From CAYUNA01 sp047629355 (GTDB lineage: Bacteria > Bacteroidota > Bacteroidia > Chitinophagales > Saprospiraceae), in NCBI GenBank assembly GCA_047629355.1, contig JBLHWU010000021.1, positions 1 through 39,826 on the forward strand: a stretch of 39,826 nucleotides of DNA, read 5' to 3'. Within the stretch, counting starts at the first letter, position 1; each line of letters starts with the position of its first letter. The notes under the pieces were generated by a model, which saw only the letters and a program-made list of their open reading frames with translations, had not been told where the DNA came from and ran no database searches. A program made the position numbers and the translations under genes. Positions 33,053 through 39,826 of the stretch are shown one piece after another.

Positions 33053-33997
33053 TTGAAAAAAATACTTATCACCGGTGCAGCCGGATTCTTGGGGTCACAT
33101 TTATCTGACCGATTTATGAACGAAGGCTACCATGTCATTGGAATGGACAATTTGCTGACGGGAAATTTGGACAATATCGCCCATCTTTTTCCACGCAAAG
33201 AATTTGAATACTATCACCATGATGTTTCAAAATTCGTTCACATTCCTGGCGAATTGGATTATATTTTGCACTTCGCATCACCTGCGAGTCCGATTGATTA
33301 CTTGAAAATGCCGATTCAGACGTTGAAAGTAGGTTCTTTGGGAACACACAATTTACTTGGTTTGGCGAAAGCTAAAGGCGCGCGAATCTTGATTGCTTCG
33401 ACTTCTGAAGTATATGGTGATCCATTGGTTCATCCACAAACGGAAGATTATTGGGGAAATGTGAATCCGATTGGGCCACGTGGTGTATATGACGAAGCTA
33501 AGCGTTTTCAAGAAGCGATTACGATGGCCTACCACAATTTCCACGGCGTTGAAACTCGTATCATTCGTATTTTTAATACTTACGGACCACGAATGCGGGT
33601 CAATGACGGACGGGTATTGCCAGCGTTCTTTTCGCAAGCAATTCGAGGTGAAGGCTTGACCGTTTTTGGTGATGGTTCGCAAACGCGTAGCTTCTGTTAT
33701 GTTGATGATTTGGTGGAAGGAATTTACCGATTGTTGCACAGCGATTATCATTTGCCTGTCAATGTTGGAAATCCAGATGAGATGACGATTAAGGAATTCG
33801 GACACGAAGTAATGGCAATGGTGGACAATCCGAAAGCTAAATTGACGTTTAGAAATCTACCGACAGATGACCCGAAAGTGCGTCGTCCAGATATTACTAA
33901 AGCGAAGGAGATTTTGGGTTGGGAACCGAAAATTTCTCGTGCGGAAGGTTTGAAAATCACCTATGAATACTTTAAAACAGTAGTCGAAAGAGGGTAA
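33053..33997 (+). CDS. uxs: UDP-glucuronate decarboxylase (UDP-xylose synthase)
   Basis: This 314-residue extended short-chain dehydrogenase oxidises and decarboxylates UDP-glucuronate to UDP-xylose. The NAD-binding GAAGFLGSHL lies at 8-17, with the catalytic triad Ser118/Glu119 in IASTSEVYGDP and Tyr146/Lys150 in YDEAK. Typical UXS features are HFASPASPIDY (73-83), RIFNTYGPRM and GDGSQTRSFCYVDDLVEG. The start is TTG at 33053, which puts the Rossmann motif in the right place. It is followed by rfbB in the same direction after a 16-bp hairpin, so the two nucleotide-sugar genes probably form one unit feeding polysaccharide synthesis. Confidence 0.92.
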   Translation: MKKILITGAAGFLGSHLSDRFMNEGYHVIGMDNLLTGNLDNIAHLFPRKEFEYYHHDVSKFVHIPGELDYILHFASPASPIDYLKMPIQTLKVGSLGTHNLLGLAKAKGARILIASTSEVYGDPLVHPQTEDYWGNVNPIGPRGVYDEAKRFQEAITMAYHNFHGVETRIIRIFNTYGPRMRVNDGRVLPAFFSQAIRGEGLTVFGDGSQTRSFCYVDDLVEGIYRLLHSDYHLPVNVGNPDEMTIKEFGHEVMAMVDNPKAKLTFRNLPTDDPKVRRPDITKAKEILGWEPKISRAEGLKITYEYFKTVVERG

Positions 33998-34005
33998 AAA
34001 TTAAT

Positions 34006-34057
34006 GGTTAATGATTAATGGTTAGGGTTAATGAACGCCAGCCATTAATCATTAACC
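34006..34057. repeat. 16-bp perfect hairpin between UXS and rfbB
   Basis: GGTTAATGATTAATGG (34006-34021) pairs exactly with CCATTAATCATTAACC (34042-34057) around 20 nt. There is no U-tract, so read-through into rfbB is likely and the structure is intercistronic. Confidence 0.6.
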
Positions 34058-34079
34058 TTCACTATTTAATCTTAAGGAA

Positions 34080-35138
34080 ATGGCAAAGAAAAAGATACTT
34101 ATTACAGGTGGTGCAGGCTTTATTGGTTCACATTTGGTGCGATTGATGTTGGAAAAATATCCAGATTATCACATTGTCAACTTGGATAAATTGACCTATG
34201 CGGGCAATTTAGAAAATCTGTCGGATGTTGATAAAAAGCCGAATTATACCTTTGAAAAAGGGGATATTGTGGATGCAGAATTCATCGATGGTATATTTAA
34301 GAAATACGATTTTGATGGCGTTATTCACCTTGCGGCAGAATCGCATGTTGACCGGTCGATTGAGAATCCTTTGGCGTTTATTGAAACCAATATTTTGGGA
34401 ACAATGAACTTGCTGAATGCTGCTCGAAACAACTGGAAAGACATGACCAATAAGCGTTTTTACCATGTTTCGACGGATGAAGTGTATGGAAGTTTGGGCG
34501 AAGAAGGCTTTTTTGTCGAGACGACGGCGTATGACCCACGGTCGCCCTATTCGGCTTCCAAGGCGAGTTCTGACCACTTGGTTCGAGCGTATCACCACAC
34601 ATACAAATTACCGATTGTTATCTCCAATTGTTCCAATAATTATGGACCGAATCAGTTTCCAGAAAAATTGATTCCATTGGTGATTAACAATATCAAACAC
34701 AATAAAGCTTTGCCAATTTATGGTGACGGAAAATACACGCGCGATTGGTTGTGGGTGATTGACCATGCCGAGGCAATTGACACAATTTATCACGATGGTG
34801 CAGATGGTGAAACGTACAATATTGGTGGCAACAACGAGTGGAAAAATATTGATTTGGTAGAAAGTCTATGCGATGTCATGGATGATTTATTAGGTCGCGA
34901 AAAAGGTTCTTCTCGCAAGTTGATTACTTTCGTGAAAGACCGCGCAGGTCATGATCGTCGGTATGCGATTGATGCTTCTAAACTCAAAGATGAATTGGGT
35001 TGGGGACCAAAAATCCAAGCGACTGAGGGCTTGAAGATGACTGCGGAGTGGTATCTGAAAAATGAGGCTTGGATGGATAATGTGACTTCAGGGTCGTATC
35101 AGGCTTATTATGAGGAGATGTATGCGGAGAGGGTTTAG
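34080..35138 (+). CDS. rfbB: dTDP-glucose 4,6-dehydratase
   Basis: This 352-residue enzyme converts dTDP-glucose to dTDP-4-keto-6-deoxyglucose, the branch point to dTDP-rhamnose and other deoxysugars. The NAD site is GGAGFIGSHL (10-19), HLAAESHVDRS lies at 83-93, the active-site Thr132-Asp133-Glu134 is in HVSTDEVYG, and Tyr157/Lys161 are in YSASKASSDHL. The Asp-Glu pair is what distinguishes dehydratases from epimerases. The rest of the rhamnose pathway (rfbA, C, D) is absent from the window. A strong terminator follows at 35161. Confidence 0.95.
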   Translation: MAKKKILITGGAGFIGSHLVRLMLEKYPDYHIVNLDKLTYAGNLENLSDVDKKPNYTFEKGDIVDAEFIDGIFKKYDFDGVIHLAAESHVDRSIENPLAFIETNILGTMNLLNAARNNWKDMTNKRFYHVSTDEVYGSLGEEGFFVETTAYDPRSPYSASKASSDHLVRAYHHTYKLPIVISNCSNNYGPNQFPEKLIPLVINNIKHNKALPIYGDGKYTRDWLWVIDHAEAIDTIYHDGADGETYNIGGNNEWKNIDLVESLCDVMDDLLGREKGSSRKLITFVKDRAGHDRRYAIDASKLKDELGWGPKIQATEGLKMTAEWYLKNEAWMDNVTSGSYQAYYEEMYAERV

Positions 35139-35160
35139 GACTTTTTCTGCTTTTAAAAAA

Positions 35161-35195
35161 AAAAACATGGTGATTTTAAAAATCACCATGTTTTT
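35161..35195 (+). terminator. Strong terminator of rfbB
   Basis: Bases 35161-35176 (AAAAACATGGTGATTT) pair perfectly with 35180-35195 around a 3-nt loop and a T-run. Its central word ACATGGTGA is the same as in the purC terminator at 9991. Confidence 0.9.
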
Positions 35196-35200
35196 AAATT

Positions 35201-35515
35201 TTATCTGCCTTCTAGTAATTTTTGTAAAGAATTGACTTGCTCATCTATTACAATTTGTTTTATTTTCAAATTAACCATGTCCAATTCATAAAAACTAAAG
35301 GTTTTTTCTGTCCATCAAATTGACCATTTTTATGTTTATCTACACCATATTTTCCAATAATATTATTTGCTTTCTTCGTGAATCTTTCAGTAATTGCGAA
35401 GTCTCTACTTCTGCTAAAATTCCAGTATTGTGCTCATCATTACTACGCGTTACTTAACTCCAACAGCCAGCATAAACTGATTATAATTCTTCACCTTTTC
35501 AAAATTAATTTTCAT
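35201..35515 (-). pseudogene. Decayed small gene of unknown function
   Basis: On the minus strand an ATG at 35515 opens MKINFEKVKNYNQFMLAVGV and stops after 21 codons. The next frame gives NDEHNTGILAEVETSQLL, another gives FAITERFTKKANNIIGKYGV and HKNGQFDGQKKPLVF, and a last shift gives ELDMVNLKIKQIVIDEQVNS to a stop at 35201. At least three frameshifts in about 315 bp are needed to join these. No family is recognised. The remnant lies just downstream of the HD-domain gene. Confidence 0.5.
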
Positions 35516-35541
35516 GACTTTTGGTTTAATATTATTGAATT

Positions 35542-36198
35542 TCAACCTTCCATCTCCCTCAAAATATTCTTCCTAGCCCGTCCCTCATACCGCTCAAAAA
35601 ACACTTCCGAAAAATAAATCCACTCCCGTTTCAAAAACGATTTCAACACTTTTTTCCGTCCAATTTTATACAAAAAAGCAGGATACATAGAATATTCTTG
35701 TCGAATAGCCTCCACATATTTTTGATAGATAAGGGCGTCTCCCGCTAAAATACTCAAGTCAAAATCAAGGAAATAATGGAAATCCGTATCGTCTTTCAAA
35801 GGCTGATGCTTCGCCGTACTTTCAATTAATAGTTTCAAATCATTTAAGTCAAAAGGTAGGTTCTTATCTTTTAAAATAGCCAGAGCTAATTCGGCACTTT
35901 TAGCTTCATTGTCTTTATTTTGAGGAATATAAATGGCGTCGTGAAACCAAATGGCGGCTTCGATTAATAGCGGGTTTTTTAGAAAATTTTCGTGCTCATT
36001 TTTTACCAAATAAAGATTGTATAAATGGCTTAAATCGTGGTAGTGTCGCTGGTTTTCAGTATGTCTTTCTAATAAAATAGTCAATACTTCAAGGGCATCA
36101 TTTTGCTTAAAATCGCATTGCAAAAAGAACTTTCTTCCAGCTTCTTTTAGAAAATCTAAGTGATTTTCATTCAATCTATCTTTTGAAATAAAATCCAT
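35542..36198 (-). CDS. HD-domain metal-dependent phosphohydrolase-like protein
   Basis: This 218-residue soluble protein matches the COG4339 group of HD proteins. It has RHYHDLSHLYNL (51-62, first His), the HD pair in AAIWFHDAIY (81-90), STAKHQ (about 127-132) and the distal Asp in FLDFDLSILAGD (about 142-153), which together form the divalent-metal site. Members are predicted phosphohydrolases; the substrate is not known. It is preceded by the cytochrome gene only 8 bp away on the same strand, so the two are probably co-transcribed. Confidence 0.82.
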   Translation of the reverse strand: MDFISKDRLNENHLDFLKEAGRKFFLQCDFKQNDALEVLTILLERHTENQRHYHDLSHLYNLYLVKNEHENFLKNPLLIEAAIWFHDAIYIPQNKDNEAKSAELALAILKDKNLPFDLNDLKLLIESTAKHQPLKDDTDFHYFLDFDLSILAGDALIYQKYVEAIRQEYSMYPAFLYKIGRKKVLKSFLKREWIYFSEVFFERYEGRARKNILREMEG

Positions 36199-36206
36199 TA
36201 CAACAA

Positions 36207-36503
36207 TTATTTTTCTGGAATATTTAAATCAGCCAACCAACTTTCTAAAATGTCATATTCCTCAATTGTCAATGGAAATTTCTTCCCCTTCGGCATTCTA
36301 TTTTTGACAAAAACTTGCTTGTGAATTTTCGCCGCCCACGTTTCCATATTACCTTCCGTAAAAACGACGGACTTCTTTTTTTGATGACAAACGTTACATT
36401 TTTCTTCTAAAATAGTGAGAACAGGAGGATTATTTGAGCTATTTTCAACTTGAGAAAACCAATATAAATTCCCAACGATGCTAATAAAAATTAATGCTTT
36501 CAC
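36207..36503 (-). CDS. Small exported c-type cytochrome / heme-binding protein
   Basis: This 98-residue protein has a signal or anchor helix (ALIFISIVGNLYWFSQV) and a single heme-attachment motif CNVCH (Cys36, Cys39, His40). A Met70 in KNRMPKGKKFPLT is the likely second axial ligand, followed by the helix YDILESWLADL typical of class I and haem-binding-domain proteins. It would carry electrons or bind heme in the periplasm. It lies 8 bp upstream of the HD-domain gene. Confidence 0.75.
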   Translation of the reverse strand: MKALIFISIVGNLYWFSQVENSSNNPPVLTILEEKCNVCHQKKKSVVFTEGNMETWAAKIHKQVFVKNRMPKGKKFPLTIEEYDILESWLADLNIPEK

Positions 36504-36553
36504 AATGCTTTTTTATCATTCAGTGACTATTCAGGTTAACACTGTCGGATACG

Positions 36554-36588
36554 AATTAAGGAGGTTACTTTAAGTAACCTCCTTAATT
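36554..36588. repeat. 35-bp near-perfect palindrome
   Basis: Bases 36554-36570 (AATTAAGGAGGTTACTT) and 36572-36588 are exact complements around one T. It lies between the stop of the large barrel gene and the cytochrome start, where it may terminate the former. The 14-mer GGAGGTTACTTTAA from its left half recurs alone at 16174-16187. Confidence 0.65.
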
Positions 36589-36610
36589 GCACATACTTTA
36601 TTTGACGCTT

Positions 36611-39600
36611 TTAAAACGAAAATCCTCCCTGCAATCTAATTCTTAACCCTTCCTCTGCTTCATTATCTGGATTATTCGGGACAAAGCCACCAAGCGATAA
36701 GGTAAACGCATCCAACGGAGAAATCCAAATCCCGCCACCGTAGTTAGAATGCCATTCATCGCTTTCATTTTCGATATCACTTGACCAAACCCGACCAATG
36801 TCATATCCGCCAAAAATACCCAGCGTAAAAGGCAATACGCGGTTGTGGGTTGTAAACAATCGAAGGCGTAAATCAGCGTTGGCATAAAAAGTAGTATTGC
36901 CATAAAACCGTTGTTCCCGGTAACCCCGCAGTGGACTTTCACCACCAATCGTAGGCGCGTCATCGAAGAAAAAATCTTCATTCAAATCACCGAAAATGTG
37001 TCCAAAACCAACACGAGTCGCAACAACCAGGTTCTCTTTTCTATCTATATTCTGATACAAGGACATCTCTCCCGTCAACTTGGTAAAACTCAGATTGGTA
37101 TCATCCAAGGAGTTTAACCATTTGGCATTGGCAATCAAATTTATTCCTCGATGCGGTACAACTCGGTCGTCCACATTGTGATAATTAAATCCAAACTCTG
37201 CTCCAATTCGATTTCGATGTATAAAGATATTATCGGGGACCGTACCGCCAGGGTTGGTCGTTAAAATTCTATTTGGCGTGTTGTCAATTTCTGACCGTTC
37301 AAAAATAGGACCGAAAGTTAAGTAGTTTTCAATGCTGCCCAATCGTTTTTTGAAGGCAGGATAAATACGAACCAAACCTTTTCTAATTCGATAAAAATCT
37401 ATGCCCAAAGACTCAACCATCGCCACTGACCCGTTGCCATAGCCGAAATAATTGGAGGCGTATGAAGGATTCTTGATGGTGGCATCTAAATGAAAATCAA
37501 GCTTTCCAAAGGTATTTAGAAAGTCTCCTAAATAGTTTAATTCAAAAGATTCTGTTTGAAAAGCATATAAAGCACTAAAGGCATGTTGAGACGAAAATGG
37601 CTCTTTTTTAAAGTTATAAGAAGTGTTTAAAAATGATGCTCCCAAGATAAATCCATCATCCGGATTCGACCCAATAATCGGAATTGGAATGGTGTAATTG
37701 TATTGGTATTCATAAGCTCGTCGGTCATAGATATTATAGATGACTTCATCCGTTCGTTTGTCCTTGGCTTCTGTTCCTAAAGTGAGCGAATTTTTCCGAT
37801 TGTCGTCATAAAAAAGCGTCTTTTTACCCAGTCCTTTTACTTTGGATTTATCAACAAATGTATCGTTGCCTAAGCCACCAATACAGCGCAATTTTATGCC
37901 TTTATTGACCTCGCCAGTTACGCGAAATTCATCATCATCGCCATTGCCGTACAAGTGAATTTCTTTGGTAATATCACTTTGAAATGTTCGTTCATATACC
38001 ATGTCTTTCTTCTTGCCTTTTTTCGACAATTCAAACATTCTAACTATGGTCTCCTTATCGTTAACTCGCTGAATTTCAAAGAGTTCCTTATCTTCTGTAC
38101 CAATTACATCAACTTCTTTTGCCCGAAATTCATAATATTTTCGTGCAAAATCCACAATGCGGTCACGCCGTTTCCGCAATACCGATTTGATATAATCGCC
38201 ATCCTCTGTCAAGGCGAAATCTGGCCAGGCTTTAAATGCTTCTTCAATCAAATCGTCCGTGATGTTTTTTTGCAAATAAGTTGCTTCTTGTTCCCAATCC
38301 TGCCAATCCAATTCGGTCAAAAATTGTGCATCAAAATTCCGAGGACTCCAAGCGGCCCATTTGATGTTACCTTTAATCTCTGGTCCATAGATTGCCAATT
38401 GCCGCGTAAACGGTGAAGCAATTGTTGCAATTCGAGTTACCAAACCATCATATTTACTAAAAGCTTGGTCGCGGTCACGCGGCACAGGACGGTACAGTCT
38501 CGTCCCATCTTCCTGGTCAAATCGTGCCCAACGCCATTGGTCGTCATGCCTGTCCCAATCGCCAATTACCATATCAAAAAGCCGGGAACGCAAAGCCCAA
38601 TTTTGGTCAACTTTATGCTTGTGGTTTTTCAATGTCTTCTCCGATAAATCTGGTGTATTGTACGTTTTTTTAGTGCCACCAAAAACGGGCTGACCTTCCC
38701 AATCTCCGCCTGGTCTTTCTTCCACTAAATAAACACTGCCACCATAATTGTCATTATAAATGCCCAAAGTTGGCTGTTTTGGAATGTAATAAAACTTCGG
38801 ATTGGTGTGGTAAATATTTGCGGCATCTGCCAAGGGCGCTAATGCCAAGGGCGCAAAAGGATGCGTAGAAAGAAAGTTATCCAAAGCAATATATTCTGTC
38901 AATCCCATTTTATTAAACGGCGGTGGCAACAAGCGAGTCACGTCTTTTGTTAAATCGCGCATCACATACTGATGACCGTCAGGGTCAGCCATTCTAAGAG
39001 AATTTGTTTGGTTTCCGCCACCACGTTTTAGCGGTGTCATTCCACCTTTAAATTCACTTAAATCAAGGATTGGGAAATCATATTTTTGCAAATAAATGCT
39101 GCGATAATGCTCTCCCAAAACAATTTTTTGCACCGCACCTGCTTCGCTGACAGGGTTGCGTGTTGGCAATTTTGAAATGGTTTTTTCCTTCTTCAATGCC
39201 TCATATTCAGGGAATTCTGTTGGAATATTGTCTTCACTTATTGATAAAGCACCTTTCGTTTGTTGTCTGAAAACTAATGTTGCATCTGTGCCATCTTCAT
39301 TTGGTATATAAAAACTCGTCCAGGCCTGTCCGTCTTCGTAAAAATCGATGATTGAGTAACCATTTTCACCGTAGCCAAATTTCGCACCTTTTCCTAAAGC
39401 TGAAACACTCGTTTTAGAGCCAGAACCACTGACAATGAAGGTTTGGTTATTATTTTCTAAATACTGTAAATTGTGTTCATGTCCTGAAACATAAATGAAA
39501 CTTCCATTTTTTTCAGACGCTGCAATGATGACTTCTTTTAATTCTTTAAAAACAGGATTAGAAATATCTTGCTTCGACATCCCCGATTTTCGGAGTCCAG

Positions 39601-39826
39601 TACCCAACGTTCCCAAGCCAGGCAATGGAATGTAAAGATTTTTTGAAATATTGGTTAATGGAAAAATATGGTCTTTCAAGGTGTAATTTCCACCATGAGG
39701 GCCATTTGTATAAAGCGGGTGGTGCATAGCGACGACCACATTTTTATTTCGATATTTTCGGACTGCATTTTCAAATAAAAACTTGAACATGAACTTATTT
39801 TTCACCTCACAGCCATCGTGAATTTT
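36611..39826 (-). CDS. Metallophosphatase fused to outer-membrane beta-barrel (5' end beyond window)
   Basis: The frame is open to the window edge (KIHDGCEVKNKFMFKF upstream of the first possible start), so the N-terminal part of the phosphatase, including its first metal motifs, is missing. Visible are VVAMHHPLYTNGPHGG (about 24-39 from base 39805) and SGHEHNLQYL (about 105), the distal motifs of calcineurin-like phosphoesterases. A middle region of about 500 residues (YVMRDLTKDVTRLLPP, FDMVIGDWDRHDDQWRWA) follows, and then an Omp85-like surface-antigen barrel over the last 300 residues (GGESPLRGYREQRF, ending LQGGFSF with the terminal Phe). It is probably a surface-exposed phosphatase anchored by its own barrel. 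Confidence 0.8.
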   Translation of the reverse strand, partial: KIHDGCEVKNKFMFKFLFENAVRKYRNKNVVVAMHHPLYTNGPHGGNYTLKDHIFPLTNISKNLYIPLPGLGTLGTGLRKSGMSKQDISNPVFKELKEVIIAASEKNGSFIYVSGHEHNLQYLENNNQTFIVSGSGSKTSVSALGKGAKFGYGENGYSIIDFYEDGQAWTSFYIPNEDGTDATLVFRQQTKGALSISEDNIPTEFPEYEALKKEKTISKLPTRNPVSEAGAVQKIVLGEHYRSIYLQKYDFPILDLSEFKGGMTPLKRGGGNQTNSLRMADPDGHQYVMRDLTKDVTRLLPPPFNKMGLTEYIALDNFLSTHPFAPLALAPLADAANIYHTNPKFYYIPKQPTLGIYNDNYGGSVYLVEERPGGDWEGQPVFGGTKKTYNTPDLSEKTLKNHKHKVDQNWALRSRLFDMVIGDWDRHDDQWRWARFDQEDGTRLYRPVPRDRDQAFSKYDGLVTRIATIASPFTRQLAIYGPEIKGNIKWAAWSPRNFDAQFLTELDWQDWEQEATYLQKNITDDLIEEAFKAWPDFALTEDGDYIKSVLRKRRDRIVDFARKYYEFRAKEVDVIGTEDKELFEIQRVNDKETIVRMFELSKKGKKKDMVYERTFQSDITKEIHLYGNGDDDEFRVTGEVNKGIKLRCIGGLGNDTFVDKSKVKGLGKKTLFYDDNRKNSLTLGTEAKDKRTDEVIYNIYDRRAYEYQYNYTIPIPIIGSNPDDGFILGASFLNTSYNFKKEPFSSQHAFSALYAFQTESFELNYLGDFLNTFGKLDFHLDATIKNPSYASNYFGYGNGSVAMVESLGIDFYRIRKGLVRIYPAFKKRLGSIENYLTFGPIFERSEIDNTPNRILTTNPGGTVPDNIFIHRNRIGAEFGFNYHNVDDRVVPHRGINLIANAKWLNSLDDTNLSFTKLTGEMSLYQNIDRKENLVVATRVGFGHIFGDLNEDFFFDDAPTIGGESPLRGYREQRFYGNTTFYANADLRLRLFTTHNRVLPFTLGIFGGYDIGRVWSSDIENESDEWHSNYGGGIWISPLDAFTLSLGGFVPNNPDNEAEEGLRIRLQGGFSF

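Overview
The window is about 40 kb of AT-rich DNA from a member of the Bacteroidota, probably a Saprospiraceae-like lineage. Four things point there: type IX secretion (T9SS) C-terminal sorting domains on two proteins, several -7 boxes of the form TAnnTTTG, an ExbB-ExbD-ExbD-TonB operon, and start codons mostly without Shine-Dalgarno sequences. The family-level placement is an inference; the phylum is well supported.

Region by region. (a) 1-3010: a short TolC-like outer-membrane efflux gene, then a graveyard. It holds an NRPS adenylation-domain fragment joined to an NRPS/PKS-type sulfotransferase domain, which is broken by frameshifts, by a 204-bp non-autonomous transposon with 8-bp target duplications, and by a truncated IS3-family transposase. 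(b) 3.2-8.8 kb: a secreted beta-helix protein with a T9SS tail, an SH3 protein, biotin synthase (bioB), a DUF1569 protein with a 295-bp MITE immediately upstream of its start, and a small lipoprotein. (c) 9.0-16.2 kb: housekeeping genes purC, an FtsX-like permease, guaA, a decayed outer-membrane barrel gene, a periplasmic-binding-protein-like lipoprotein and a TrmH-type RNA methyltransferase. (d) 16.4-24.2 kb: a one-direction exopolysaccharide locus with a Wzc-like co-polymerase whose kinase motifs are eroded, a Wzx flippase, a methyltransferase, a glycosyltransferase, a 33-residue membrane peptide and a Wzy/O-antigen-ligase-like polymerase. (e) 24.2-30.1 kb: hypotheticals, a DinB-family protein and the ExbB/ExbD/ExbD/TonB energy-transduction operon. 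(f) 30.1-35.2 kb: a truncated T9SS protein, two exported proteins of unknown function, then UDP-glucuronate decarboxylase (UXS) and dTDP-glucose 4,6-dehydratase (rfbB). (g) 35.2-39.8 kb: a decayed small gene, an HD-domain hydrolase, a small c-type cytochrome, and the 3' part of a very large metallophosphatase/outer-membrane-barrel protein that runs off the window.

Functionally, the Wzx/Wzy/Wzc-like genes, the TolC-like protein and the two nucleotide-sugar enzymes (UDP-xylose; the dTDP-4-keto-6-deoxyglucose branch toward rhamnose and related sugars) could all serve one surface polysaccharide, although the sugar enzymes lie 9 kb from the core locus. ExbB/D-TonB would energise outer-membrane transport.

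The most distinctive feature is the density of short inverted-repeat elements: two with clear target-site duplications, one TA-flanked full-length hairpin, one CCCCCGACC-ended palindrome between a predicted promoter and purC, and many intercistronic hairpins. I found no CRISPR array, rRNA or tRNA, and no gene set that I can defend as a new defence or biosynthetic system.
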